Positions 13,420 to 22,371 are shown, counted from the first letter of the stretch. The stretch is DNA of 31,177 bases from Anaerolineales bacterium (GCA_020634935.1 JACKAT010000067.1:1-31177); one strand, 5' to 3'. Program-made: numbers and translations. The notes: generated from the letters alone by a model not told the origin.

Positions 13420-14510
13420 TTGACACCTCCCATATTATTTTTCGGGCCAGGGTTTCTGTAGAATATTTTCAGCAGCAGCGCCAGCACCAGACCGCTGCCC
13501 CCCAACAGAAACATCAGTCCGGCCTGAATGAGTACGGATATCAGCCAATTGAAATGTAAGGTGTATATAGCATTGGTGACCAGCTCGATGGTTAATTGCC
13601 CCAATGGGTCTTCACTAGTACCAAGTCCGTCCAGCAGGTATTGCAGCCAATCTAAGATTTGAACGAAAATGATCAGGCCAACCACGGGTGTAACGACCCC
13701 GGTAATCAACAGTGTGCTGCCGAACCAGATGCCCAGGCTGTACAGCGAGCGCACTGTCAAGAGGGCAATTATGGCCAGCAAGCCCAAGGGAATCAGCCAC
13801 AGTAACCACAACCGATCTAAAACTTGAAAGGCTCGAATGATAATCTCCGCATCAGATGCTGTGGTTGGCGACCACTCTTCGCGAAAGATACCGCCGTTGG
13901 CCAACAATTCGGGATCGCTATTGAATCCGGCAATAAGGGTTGTGTAAACTTGATCGGCCACTTGTGACACCGGTACACCGGACGGCAGGCACTCAATCTC
14001 GACATTGTGCTCTTGGTTGTATTCAAACGTAGGAAAGTATGAAGGGGGACAAGGCGGATAGCTGCCGACGATAATGGTCATCGCTTCGTGTCCGGTCTCA
14101 CTCCGGAATCTTTCCAGAAGCGGTCGGAAATCGAACTCGTAGGCATCGGTCCGGCCCGCTTCCAGAAAGTTGAAGATATTGTCGATGCCCTGGTCTACGG
14201 CGTTATCAATCCAATCTGGCGGCACAAGCAGATCGACGGCATGCCGGATGGCGATGGAGTCGATCTCCGGTGGCGGTAGGCTCTGGGCCAAATACTTCTG
14301 CCGAATATCCTGTTCAATAGACTGAGTCATAAATTCACGCACGAATTCATCCAGGCTGACGGCCGACTTAACACTTATCCGGCTGGCAAATGTGAACGAC
14401 AGTCCGGTAACCAGCACCGCGAGGATGGCCGTCACTATGAACGTCATTACCACCGGTACGGCCAAAAGCTGCAAGCACCCGTGTGCTGTTTTGTTTCTTT
14501 TCTTTTTCAT
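13416..14510 (-). CDS. Polytopic membrane protein of unknown function (364 aa)
   Basis: I do not recognise the family. After M-K-K-K-R-N-K-T there is a membrane helix (about 13-35), a long soluble segment (43-230) that is probably extracytoplasmic and has two Cys (about 154 and 174), then membrane segments at about 234-252, 257-285 and 322-349, and a short basic tail. The ATG at 14510 has a good ribosome site (AAGGGAG, 7 nt upstream). It is the first gene of a two-gene operon with the membrane protein at 12382, joined by a 4-nt ATGA overlap. The soluble segment lacks any signature I can name. Confidence 0.86.
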   Translation of the reverse strand: MKKKRNKTAHGCLQLLAVPVVMTFIVTAILAVLVTGLSFTFASRISVKSAVSLDEFVREFMTQSIEQDIRQKYLAQSLPPPEIDSIAIRHAVDLLVPPDWIDNAVDQGIDNIFNFLEAGRTDAYEFDFRPLLERFRSETGHEAMTIIVGSYPPCPPSYFPTFEYNQEHNVEIECLPSGVPVSQVADQVYTTLIAGFNSDPELLANGGIFREEWSPTTASDAEIIIRAFQVLDRLWLLWLIPLGLLAIIALLTVRSLYSLGIWFGSTLLITGVVTPVVGLIIFVQILDWLQYLLDGLGTSEDPLGQLTIELVTNAIYTLHFNWLISVLIQAGLMFLLGGSGLVLALLLKIFYRNPGPKNNMGGVK

Positions 14511-14611
14511 CGAGTTACTCCCTTGGTTTAGGGCTGTTAAACGAATTTTCGATCACTCAACGCCGCTATCACCGGACATCACCCTCATTTGGTCTTGGCT
14601 GCTGGCTCTTT
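14511..14611. other. Intergenic, upstream of the membrane-protein pair
   Basis: No gene is seen. It carries the ribosome site of the pair and presumably its promoter, but no convincing -35/-10 pair could be chosen. Confidence 0.4.
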
Positions 14612-14685
14612 TGATAGAACCGGGCTGCCGGAGAATGGGGTGATGCCAGCGAGAAATGTTGGGCCTCTTTCATCGACCCAACCTA
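14612..14685. repeat. Intergenic repeat module, copy C
   Basis: This near match to 10750-10826 shares tagaaccgg, gccggagaatggggtga, gccagcg and the final GTTGGG/CCCAAC hairpin (14658-14682). Only the second half of the composite element is present here; the part found at 10533-10716 is missing. Confidence 0.75.
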
Positions 14686-14815
14686 CTTGCTGAACCAGTA
14701 AAATTAGCGCCCATTAGTGGCTCAGTAGTTCATCCCCGCTACTCTATCCTATCACCACCAACTGCACCGAATGCCTATGGACACATGTCATCCAATGTAA
14801 GCGTGACCTTGATTA

Positions 14816-15799
14816 CTAATTCTTTGAGACTATAGGCAGATAGACGTAATTACTACCACTAAATTTTTGGATGCGGTCGTTACCTGTATCAACCACATAT
14901 ACATTACCTAGATTGTTTACAGCTACATCCCGGGGAAAATTGAACTGACCGTCGTCACTTCCCTGGGATCCCCAAGCGTACAGAAAAACACCGTCACTAG
15001 TGAACTTCTGGATGCGATGATTCTCCTCTTCAACAACATAGACATTGCCCGCCCTATCGACAGCAACACTTTCCGGTTCATTGAACTGACCAGTGTCATT
15101 GCCAAAGGATCCCCACTTAGCTAAAAAGGCGCCGTTGCTATCAAATTTCTGGATACGGTGGTTCTCCTCGTCAGCAACGTAGACATTACCTGCACCATCG
15201 ACAGCTATCCCGAGAGGATCATCAAACTGACCATTGCCACTACCAAGGGAACCCCATTTGGTGAGAAACGTACCGTTGCTATCAAATTTCTGGATACGGT
15301 CATTATCCTCCTCGGAGACGTAGACATTGCCCGCCCTATCGACAGCAACGCTTTCCGGTTCATTGAACCGACCATTGCCGCTGCCAAAGGATCCCCATTT
15401 GGTCAGAAAGGCGCCGTTGCTATCAAATTTCTGGATACGGTGGTTCTCCTCGTCCGCGACGTATACATTACCTGCACCATCGACAGCTACCCCGAGAGGA
15501 TCATCAAACTGACCATTGCCACTACCAAGGGAACCCCATTTGGTGAGAAACGTACCGTTGCTATCGAATTTCTGGATACGGTTATTGTCTCGGTCAGCCA
15601 CATAGACATTGCCCATTCGATCAATGGCTACACCTCTCGGGGCATCAAATTCGCCGTTATCGGTCCCAAATGAGCCCCATTTGAGAGAAAATTCTGGCGG
15701 GCTATCGGCCCGTGCAGGTGTCGAAGGTAAGGCCAAAATCAAAATCAATATTGCTATCGCTACGGTTAGCGTCATACATAGGTATCTCAACTGTTTCAC
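14816..15799 (-). CDS. Secreted six-bladed NHL propeller with C-terminal YLPI motif (327 aa)
   Basis: The start is a GTG at 15799 preceded by AGAGAGGA at about 6 nt. An N-terminal signal peptide (hydrophobic about 8-25, ending P-A-R-A) leads into six NHL repeats of 47 aa, each with W-G-S-x-G-S-G-N-G-Q-F and G-N-V-Y-V-A-D...R-I-Q-K-F. The protein ends V-Y-L-P-I-V-S-K-N, a terminal motif seen on several proteins here. NHL propellers bind proteins or ligands; no catalytic residues are evident. Repeats 2+3 and 4+5 form a 282-bp higher-order duplication. It is the last gene of the minus cluster and starts 19 nt after the TAA that ends the stop-separated tail of its upstream neighbour. Confidence 0.9.
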   Translation of the reverse strand: MKQLRYLCMTLTVAIAILILILALPSTPARADSPPEFSLKWGSFGTDNGEFDAPRGVAIDRMGNVYVADRDNNRIQKFDSNGTFLTKWGSLGSGNGQFDDPLGVAVDGAGNVYVADEENHRIQKFDSNGAFLTKWGSFGSGNGRFNEPESVAVDRAGNVYVSEEDNDRIQKFDSNGTFLTKWGSLGSGNGQFDDPLGIAVDGAGNVYVADEENHRIQKFDSNGAFLAKWGSFGNDTGQFNEPESVAVDRAGNVYVVEEENHRIQKFTSDGVFLYAWGSQGSDDGQFNFPRDVAVNNLGNVYVVDTGNDRIQKFSGSNYVYLPIVSKN

Positions 15800-15818
15800 T
15801 CTGTTCCTCTCTCTCTAC

Positions 15819-15968
15819 TTATACTGCCAGTGGCAGGTAGACCGTCCGACTGCCTCTCCCTGGCGCTAGAAGATTCCACTCATAAGTTTTTGAGCCATCC
15901 CTACTTCCCCATCCGTAATTCTTCAACAAGATAGCTTCACTATTGATGGTAACTTCATTTACGTCTGG
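15819..15968 (-). pseudogene. In-frame C-terminal tail separated from its gene by an amber codon
   Basis: Directly after the TAG at 15969-15971 the same frame continues for 49 codons to TAA at 15819-15821. It begins P-D-V-N-E-V-T-I and ends R-T-V-Y-L-P-L-A-V, the terminal motif found on other secreted proteins in this window. The next gene's ribosome site follows at once. I infer that the TAG is a recent nonsense mutation, a read-through site or a sequencing error. It could also be coincidence, since a 49-codon open stretch is not rare by itself. Confidence 0.5.
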
Positions 15969-18900
15969 CTATTGCTCGATTATCTGGAATTGGTAGGTGC
16001 TCGTGGTATCATCCTGGCCAAAGATGGTTAGGGTATAATTGCCGCCTGAACTGAGGGTAAAAGGCCCATCGTCACTGAAGTTGGCCCGACTGGCGACGAG
16101 GTTGCCGTCGGCATCCTCAATCCGCCAATTGACATCCAGATAACTGGCCGATGTGCCTTGAGCATCAAACGATATCGATTGACCGGCTGAAGCGGTGAAC
16201 GTATAGATATCTTGCACACCGGGGGTTTCGATGTTGCCTGAACCGTTGCCCGGATTGGTGGTCGAAACGACGTCTCCTATGTTGATGGTGAACTGGTCTG
16301 GAGGAGGAACATTCCACACCTGGAATTGGTAGGTACTTGTGGTATCATCCTGGCCAAAGACGGTTAGGATGTAATTGCCGCCTGAACTGAGGGTAAAAGG
16401 CCCATCGTCACTGAAGTTGGCTCGACTGGCGATGAGGTTGCCTCCAGCGTCCTCAATCCGCCAATTGACATCCAGATAACTGGCGGATGTCCCTTGAGCG
16501 TCAAAGAATATTGATTGACCGGCTGAAGCGGTGAACGTATAGATATCTCGGACGCCAGGGGTTTCGATGTTACCTGAACCATTGCCCGGATTGGTGGTCG
16601 AAACGATGTCTTCGATGTTGATGGTGAACTGGTCTGGCGGCGGTACATTCCACACCTGGAATTGGTAGGTGCTCGTGGTATCATCCTGGCCAAAGATGGT
16701 TAGGATGTAATTGCCGCCTGAACTGAGGGTAAGTGGCCCAACGTCACTGAAGTTAGCCCGACTGGCGACGACCTTGCCTCCAGCGTCCTCAATCCGCCAA
16801 TTGACGTCCAGATAACTGGCGGATGTGCCTTGAGCGTCAAAGAATATTGATTGACCGGCTGAAGCGGTAAAGGTATAGATATCAATCTCACCGGCGGTGC
16901 TGATTTCGCCGTTGACCACATCGCCGATGTTAATCGTTGTGGCCCCGGAACCATCATCATTGAAGAAGTCAAAAAACATAAACACCGAGTCCCCTGTAGC
17001 CGGCCCGACGCCCTCAAAAGTACGAGTCTGGCCGCTGCCGGTGTCGATGGCCAGGGCGGTGAAGGGTTCGCCTTCCGGGATGAAGGGAACGAAGAAATAG
17101 CCGCCTTCATCGACTAGGCCGGTGAAGGGCGTGGCCGAACTGCCGGAGAAGATCTTGACGACAATAGGGACAGATGCCTGACTGGTGCCAATTCTTTGAA
17201 TGTTTGCCCCACTTGCACTCTCGGCCCCTCCAGCATTGCCACAACCATTTCCACCAGGGGGAGGAGCAGCCCCCATGCCCGTTCTGCCTGGTCCAGAATT
17301 ATTTTGAGCTGGCGTACATTGAGAATCACATTGATTACTAGCTCTAATATCTGGTTTAAATCCTAAACCTGCAATACTTTGATCACCATTGATGTTTAGT
17401 GTACTACTAGCAAGTGCAACACCTATTTTTGTGCCATATTTGATTCCACGTGAGATAGTACTTGCAACTCCTGCACCGAATAGAAGTGCTGCTCCTAGCG
17501 GTGCAGCACCTAACGCAAAAGCCGCTATTGCACCTACGCGGTAAGCTATCGACACAATTTTAAATGCAGTGCTCAGATTGTTTAGTGCTTCAATCCCTGG
17601 ATTAACACATGTGGCATTATTAGCATTTGCTGGAAGAATTATGTTGTTTTCCAGGCCCTGTAAAGTAATCGCAATATCATTCAGCATATTGTTAACTATA
17701 TTCTGAACTTCAGGGGACTCGCTGGCAATCAGGCCATATAGATTATTTAACTCAGCAAGAAACAAATCAATGTCTCGAATGTTTTGTGCAGTTAGCTCGT
17801 TATATTTTTGTTCTTCGGGCGTATTTCCGGGAAGCATTGAGGCCTGCAGGTCACTCTTAGCTTGAAGCAAGAAATCCTCAATAATTTGCTGAGCAGTACC
17901 ATTAAGTGGGGCTGTGGGAAGAATGGTCACCTGCATTGCCTCCGACGAGTCGCCCGTACTTTTGTTATCAAACGTCAGCGTGGCATTCCCAATAGATAAG
18001 GGCGGTATAATCGTGGTTAGAATTTGTTCGCCTACATTTGTTGAAGACATCTCTACATTTACAGGGATTTCAAAGACTGTGCCATCTTCTAATGATTTGA
18101 AAATCGCAACATTGCCTTCTATAGAAAGAGGATTAAATCCCGTAGCTTCAAATTCAATAATTGTTCCAGGCGGGCCGCTAATATTCTCTTGTGCGGCGAT
18201 ACCCGTTGAACTGCCAAGACTGGAGACCGTGGCGAAAGTATTCAGTTGAATTTGAGGTACAGGATCAGCCACCACGTCATTATTCGGGGCCACACTAGCC
18301 GTATTCACCACCACAATCTCATCCACCCCATCCCCATCTGCATCGGGAATAATGCGGTAGTTGACCACGGCCTGACCAGGCTGGACCCGGTTACCAAAAC
18401 CGGCGGATGAGACGCCAAGCGGTTTCTCAAACTCGGCGCTGGATTGTACATCCTGTGCTCCCAAAAATGTCACGCCCAGCGCATCCCAATCGATGCCGTT
18501 GTCGGCCGTCACCTGCTCTTGGGTTTTCTCCGTCACGCTGATGTTCGTGCCATCCGGCACCGCGCCGGACGGGATGGTGATGATGCTGCCGATTTCGCTG
18601 GCCAGCACGCCGCCATTACTCCCGATAACGCCTGAGTTTGATGGGTTGGGCACGACGTTGACGCTGATGGTTTGGATGGCCTGCCCGCCGGGGCCGCTGG
18701 CCAGGGCGATTAGGTCTATCGGGCCGGCCGGCAGGGTCTTGGCATTCAGAAATACTTTGAAACCATCGGCCGCAGTGGAGTCGGTGCCCAGCACGGTTGA
18801 GCCGGCGCAGAAGGTGACGCTGGAAATTTCGGCCGGATCGGCGGCTTGGGCGGCAAAATAGAGCATTCCGCTAATGCTGCCGCCGGCGCTGGGGCTAATA

Positions 18901-19187
18901 ATATCAAATTCCGGGCCGCTCGCCGCTGATATTTCTTCAGTAGCCGATGTCGAATTTCCGGTGACTGCTGCACTCGAATTACTTCCCTTCTTTGTGATTA
19001 AGGGCAGATAACTGCTGAGTTGGCAGGCTGTCGCTGCCGGCGTGGGAGTATTTACGAAAGGCTTCGCGGCTTTGGTCCGACCTGCTGCCTGAACGCTGCT
19101 GGTTATTAAAGGTAATATGGGCTGCAGCAGCATGGCAATGACTACAACAGTGGTGATGGTGGCATATTTGATCATCTGTTTTAGCAT
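15969..19187 (-). CDS. Secreted ZU5/TIG/PPC multidomain protein (1,072 aa)
   Basis: The ATG at 19187 follows GAGGG. Approximate residues: membrane/signal segment 9-34; N-T-P-T-P linker then Y-L-P-L-I-T-K-K at 60-67; Ig-like 93-180; ZU5-like (G-G-V-L-A-S-E-I-G-S, I-P-S-G-A-V-P-D-G-T) 187-330; IPT/TIG-like 340-430; a helical segment 435-545; a hydrophobic Ala/Gly-rich stretch 555-605; a Gly/Cys-rich linker; and three PPC (bacterial pre-peptidase C-terminal) domains from about 743 to the end. PPC domains usually flank secreted enzymes, yet no protease or other catalytic domain is visible. The segment encoded at about 17200-18260 is visibly AT-richer than its flanks. The tail beyond the TAG is described separately. 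Confidence 0.9.
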   Translation of the reverse strand: MLKQMIKYATITTVVVIAMLLQPILPLITSSVQAAGRTKAAKPFVNTPTPAATACQLSSYLPLITKKGSNSSAAVTGNSTSATEEISAASGPEFDIISPSAGGSISGMLYFAAQAADPAEISSVTFCAGSTVLGTDSTAADGFKVFLNAKTLPAGPIDLIALASGPGGQAIQTISVNVVPNPSNSGVIGSNGGVLASEIGSIITIPSGAVPDGTNISVTEKTQEQVTADNGIDWDALGVTFLGAQDVQSSAEFEKPLGVSSAGFGNRVQPGQAVVNYRIIPDADGDGVDEIVVVNTASVAPNNDVVADPVPQIQLNTFATVSSLGSSTGIAAQENISGPPGTIIEFEATGFNPLSIEGNVAIFKSLEDGTVFEIPVNVEMSSTNVGEQILTTIIPPLSIGNATLTFDNKSTGDSSEAMQVTILPTAPLNGTAQQIIEDFLLQAKSDLQASMLPGNTPEEQKYNELTAQNIRDIDLFLAELNNLYGLIASESPEVQNIVNNMLNDIAITLQGLENNIILPANANNATCVNPGIEALNNLSTAFKIVSIAYRVGAIAAFALGAAPLGAALLFGAGVASTISRGIKYGTKIGVALASSTLNINGDQSIAGLGFKPDIRASNQCDSQCTPAQNNSGPGRTGMGAAPPPGGNGCGNAGGAESASGANIQRIGTSQASVPIVVKIFSGSSATPFTGLVDEGGYFFVPFIPEGEPFTALAIDTGSGQTRTFEGVGPATGDSVFMFFDFFNDDGSGATTINIGDVVNGEISTAGEIDIYTFTASAGQSIFFDAQGTSASYLDVNWRIEDAGGKVVASRANFSDVGPLTLSSGGNYILTIFGQDDTTSTYQFQVWNVPPPDQFTINIEDIVSTTNPGNGSGNIETPGVRDIYTFTASAGQSIFFDAQGTSASYLDVNWRIEDAGGNLIASRANFSDDGPFTLSSGGNYILTVFGQDDTTSTYQFQVWNVPPPDQFTINIGDVVSTTNPGNGSGNIETPGVQDIYTFTASAGQSISFDAQGTSASYLDVNWRIEDADGNLVASRANFSDDGPFTLSSGGNYTLTIFGQDDTTSTYQFQIIEQ
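15984..16960 (-). repeat. Three tandem 336-bp PPC-domain repeats
   Basis: The motif ctggaattggtaggt recurs at 15984, 16320 and 16656, exactly 336 bp (112 aa) apart. Each unit encodes D-I-Y-T-F-T-A-S-A-G-Q-S-I, D-V-N-W-R-I-E-D-A and S-T-Y-Q-F-Q. The near identity implies recent duplication, and the copies could recombine. Confidence 0.9.
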
Positions 19188-19244
19188 TAGATATTCCCTC
19201 TCTGTTTGGTTGATTAATGGTTCATGGGTTTCTATACATAGCAG

Positions 19245-21299
19245 TTAGGGCGCCTCATCCACGCTGGGCGTATCGAGTCCAATGGTACGTAGAAAATTCG
19301 CCAGGATGATAGCTTCCTCGCTGTTCAAGCCATTACCAGCGCCTTGTGGATCCGGGTGGCCTGAGGTTAACAAGGCTTCGAGAGACGGCATCGAACCGTC
19401 GTGAAAGTATGGGGCGGTTAACCCCACATCGAGTAGCGACGGTGGGTCAAAACCGGTATCGCCGCGAATGTCGCGAGGGTTGAGGGTGCCAACTTGGCGC
19501 AGCACTACATCGACCATGCCGTTGCTATCCGGGTCGAGTGTGCCGGCCGCTCCAGGCATCGTGCTGCTGGTCCAAGTGGGACCGCCGTGACAAACTGCGC
19601 AGTCCGCCGACTGAAACAAAGCGCGGCCTGCGGCGTAATCGGCGGTCGGCGATGGTAGGTTCGGCACGCGAATCCCTTGGGTTATAAACGCGGCCATGGC
19701 ATCCAGGTCTGCTGACCGAGCGGCATTGGGTGCCCCTAGCTGAGGCGGATCGATCCCCGGTGCTAACCCCAGCCCGTGCTGGATGATTTGAACGGTCTCC
19801 TCAACATCCTGAGGTTCGTCTAGAGCCGCCGACCAATGCCACGGTCCGGTTTGGCCGGTGTTCCACAGCGGCGGCGTCTGGCGGGGGCCATCGGGAAACA
19901 TCCAGGTCACGCCATCCGAACCGCCGTCGGGGTGACAACTGGCGCAAGATATCCACGATCCCTGACTCAGTTTGGGGTTGACGGCATTGTTGAACAGAAC
20001 TTTGCCTCGCCATATATCGGGGGCCAGTGTTTCATCCGTTACCGGAATCTCAGTCATTACCATCAGGTTTTCTAAATCGAGGACGGTTATGGAGCGGGAG
20101 AGATAGTTCAGCACGTACCCCCGCCGGCCATCCGGGTTAAGGGCCAACCCCCGTGGATTTTTTCCGGTCGGTAGAAACTTGGTTAGTTGTGGCTGATTGG
20201 GATTGGCTATATCCACCACTTCCACCAAATCGCTGCCGGCCAAAATGACATACAGATGCTGCCCATCAGGGGCCGGAATGGCTGCCAGCGGGTCGTTCAC
20301 AGGCGAGCCGAAGATATCCTGGTCATTTAACAGAAGGCGTTTGGCGGGAGCCTCTGCCATTAAATCGAGGTCGAGAACGACAACCGCCGCAAAAACAGTG
20401 GTGGTTAAATTGTTGGGTAGATCAGGCGCGGCCCGTACGTGCGGTATCCAGGCTTGATTTTCATGGATGGTTAGCCCGGCCAGTAGATTAGGAAAGCCAT
20501 GGGAATCAGGGGAAAGGATAATTTGATGGCTAATGGTCTGGGATGCTGTCTCAAGAACGGTTACGCGCCCGACTCGACCATTGTCCGTGGCCTCGATCCC
20601 ATCCGGCTGAGGAAATGCCTGAAAATGAGTGACGAATACGTGTTCATCATCATCTCTAGAGTCGCCATCGTTGGTGACGGCAATGGCATAGGGTTGAGGA
20701 TCGACCGCAATCCGTTCTGTAATTTCGTAGGTGCGTAAATTCAAAATAACCACTTCTGCATCAGATGAGACGGCGATGAAGGCGGTTTCTCCGGTTGGAC
20801 TGAGCGCGATGCCGTTGACTTCGGGTCCGATGGACAAGGTTTTTATGACTGCTCGATTTTGAGCATCAATGACAATCAAGGCGCCCAAAGCCCGATCTGT
20901 CACATAAACCCATTGCCCATCGGGAGAAATGACCAGGTTCCAAGGTTCTTGCCCTACAGTTATCTCAGTAATTTTTTCCAGCCTCTCACCGTCGATCACA
21001 GTGATTGAGCCTGCGTCCGGGTTCACGGCCCAAACCATCTCATTAACGGTGGAAACAGCGATGGGACTGCTCCAGGAAGCGCCTCCGCCAGTCGGTTTAG
21101 GTGGTACGGGGGTGGACGAGTGTTGCATAATCAGGGGAAGGTATTGAGTCTGAGGGGTCGGCGTTAATAATTTGCTTGGAGCAGCGTTAATTTCTGGCAT
21201 AAATAGATTTGAATAGGTTAGAACTAGCAAGGTTCCGATTAAACTTATGATTACCCCGCTAAAAAGCACCCTATTTCTTTTCAAGGAAATCCTTTTCAT
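19245..21299 (-). CDS. YVTN propeller fused to a di-heme cytochrome c peroxidase-like domain (684 aa)
   Basis: I chose the ATG at 21299 because AGAGG sits 7 nt upstream and M-K-R-I-S-L-K-R-N-R begins a normal signal anchor. An in-frame ATG at 21386 would overlap the preceding gene. Residues 13-32 are hydrophobic, then a T-P-T-P linker and Y-L-P-L-I-M (53-58). Residues about 90-430 form a YVTN-type propeller (V-I-S-P-D-G-Q-W-V-Y-V-T-D). Two heme c sites follow, C-A-S-C-H (Cys452) and C-A-V-C-H (Cys567), with a late P-Y-F-H-D-G motif (about 629) typical of MauG/bacterial di-heme peroxidases. The protein should act outside the membrane in electron transfer or peroxide reduction; the substrate is unknown. 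It lies 43 nt after the STAS gene. Confidence 0.9.
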   Translation of the reverse strand: MKRISLKRNRVLFSGVIISLIGTLLVLTYSNLFMPEINAAPSKLLTPTPQTQYLPLIMQHSSTPVPPKPTGGGASWSSPIAVSTVNEMVWAVNPDAGSITVIDGERLEKITEITVGQEPWNLVISPDGQWVYVTDRALGALIVIDAQNRAVIKTLSIGPEVNGIALSPTGETAFIAVSSDAEVVILNLRTYEITERIAVDPQPYAIAVTNDGDSRDDDEHVFVTHFQAFPQPDGIEATDNGRVGRVTVLETASQTISHQIILSPDSHGFPNLLAGLTIHENQAWIPHVRAAPDLPNNLTTTVFAAVVVLDLDLMAEAPAKRLLLNDQDIFGSPVNDPLAAIPAPDGQHLYVILAGSDLVEVVDIANPNQPQLTKFLPTGKNPRGLALNPDGRRGYVLNYLSRSITVLDLENLMVMTEIPVTDETLAPDIWRGKVLFNNAVNPKLSQGSWISCASCHPDGGSDGVTWMFPDGPRQTPPLWNTGQTGPWHWSAALDEPQDVEETVQIIQHGLGLAPGIDPPQLGAPNAARSADLDAMAAFITQGIRVPNLPSPTADYAAGRALFQSADCAVCHGGPTWTSSTMPGAAGTLDPDSNGMVDVVLRQVGTLNPRDIRGDTGFDPPSLLDVGLTAPYFHDGSMPSLEALLTSGHPDPQGAGNGLNSEEAIILANFLRTIGLDTPSVDEAP

Positions 21300-21342
21300 T
21301 TGATGACCTCTTGACGTGTCATCCTGATACCCCATTTCTTTT

Positions 21343-21858
21343 TCACAATCCATCTTCATCCTGTTCAATGACAAAAATCCGATCAAACTGTAAAATCCGT
21401 AGGATACGCCTGATTTGGCTCGAAGGATTAAGTAGGGTCATTTGAACTTCCTTCTCGGCGCATTTCTTATAAATCAACAGCAGCAGTTGCAGCCCCAGCG
21501 AGTCGAGCCGTTTATTCGCTGTCAAATCGACGATGAGCTTGGCGGCCCCGGCCCGGAACAGGGTTTGACATACGGCGTCGACGGTTTGCTGCTCTAAGCA
21601 GCGGTAGGTTTCCAGATCGATATCATCGTCGAGGGTGAGGCGCCATTCGGTTTGGGCGTCGTTAAGAGGGTGAATGTTCATTTTATGGTTGATATCGCGT
21701 TTAAAATATGTATTAGATGTGATACACCGCGTGCCTGGTCGGATACGGCTCAGATTATCATGGGTGGTTTGTTTACATAGCTCTACTCGAAAGTCGTTAC
21801 CGGTATGGATCATTTGGGCTTTGGCATAGTTGAATGACAGATTGTAACGCTGTGTCAT
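21343..21858 (-). CDS. STAS-domain protein, anti-sigma-factor-antagonist-like (171 aa)
   Basis: The C-terminal 112 residues match a STAS domain: L-T-L-D-D-D-I-D-L-E-T early, then I-V-D-L-T-A-N-K-R-L-D-S-L-G-L-Q-L-L-L, where the Ser of D-S-L-G-L is the position phosphorylated in SpoIIAA-like antagonists. The 59 N-terminal residues match nothing I know. I kept the ATG at 21858 because AAAGGACT precedes it and it lies 20 nt after the upstream stop; the alternative ATG at 21681 gives a bare STAS domain but has no ribosome site. Such proteins bind an anti-sigma or sensor partner in the cytoplasm. No kinase or sigma-factor gene is next to it. Confidence 0.82.
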   Translation of the reverse strand: MTQRYNLSFNYAKAQMIHTGNDFRVELCKQTTHDNLSRIRPGTRCITSNTYFKRDINHKMNIHPLNDAQTEWRLTLDDDIDLETYRCLEQQTVDAVCQTLFRAGAAKLIVDLTANKRLDSLGLQLLLLIYKKCAEKEVQMTLLNPSSQIRRILRILQFDRIFVIEQDEDGL

Positions 21859-21878
21859 ACGAAAATGAGTCCTTTGGT

Positions 21879-22316
21879 CTAAAACGGGCCATCACCTCCC
21901 GCTACCCGCCGCGCGAACGCCACCAGGGCCTCGCTGTCGGCGGGGAAAATCGTAACGGTGCTCTTGAGAAACAGGCGCGCTCCGGAGATGTCGCCGCCAA
22001 TTAAAACAGGGATTTGCAACCGGTCGATCTGCTCCAAAAACGCGGCCAGGCAGGGATCGTTTTTTAAGCGTTGGACAGCGGCTAATGTCGTTGGAATAAT
22101 GAGGTGAGTCGTCTGGATCAGGAGCGGTTCAGCTTGAGTCAGAGTCAGGTCGGGAGCGATGGCCAGTCCGTAACTGCCTTTAATTTGTTGTCGTGTTGAG
22201 CCGATGACTTTGACCCGTACCCCGGCCCGGCGGAGTTCGGTCACAAAGATCGTGGCGGTGGCTTCCTGGAAGCCGTCTGCCCAGAGGACCAAGATGGTTG
22301 AGTCACGTTTGGGCAT
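21879..22316 (-). CDS. DJ-1/PfpI-like protein lacking the nucleophilic cysteine (145 aa)
   Basis: The fold signature is clear at the N-terminus: I-L-V-L-W-A-D-G-F-Q-E-A-T-A, then L-R-R-A-G-V-R-V-K-V-I-G and G-S-Y-G-L-A-I-A-P-D. The segment that should form the nucleophile elbow (usually A-I-C-x-G) reads L-I-G-G-D-I-S-G-A, and the only Cys in the protein lies earlier, in N-D-P-C-L. It is also shorter than typical members. A non-enzymatic role is therefore likely. The second of two adjacent ATGs (22316) has AAGGA at a suitable distance. It is the first gene of the minus cluster, 20 nt ahead of the STAS gene, which suggests a regulatory pair. Confidence 0.78.
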   Translation of the reverse strand: MPKRDSTILVLWADGFQEATATIFVTELRRAGVRVKVIGSTRQQIKGSYGLAIAPDLTLTQAEPLLIQTTHLIIPTTLAAVQRLKNDPCLAAFLEQIDRLQIPVLIGGDISGARLFLKSTVTIFPADSEALVAFARRVAGGDGPF

Positions 22317-22371
22317 CATAAGTCCTTTGTAGAGGGATCGCCTTGTTGGCGAACTTTGCCAGCTAGGATAC

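Noticed and set aside
21300..21386. Upstream start for the heme protein (ATG 21386)
   Set aside because: It would add a charged 29-residue extension before a normal signal anchor and overlap the STAS gene; the ATG at 21299 has a good AGAGG site.
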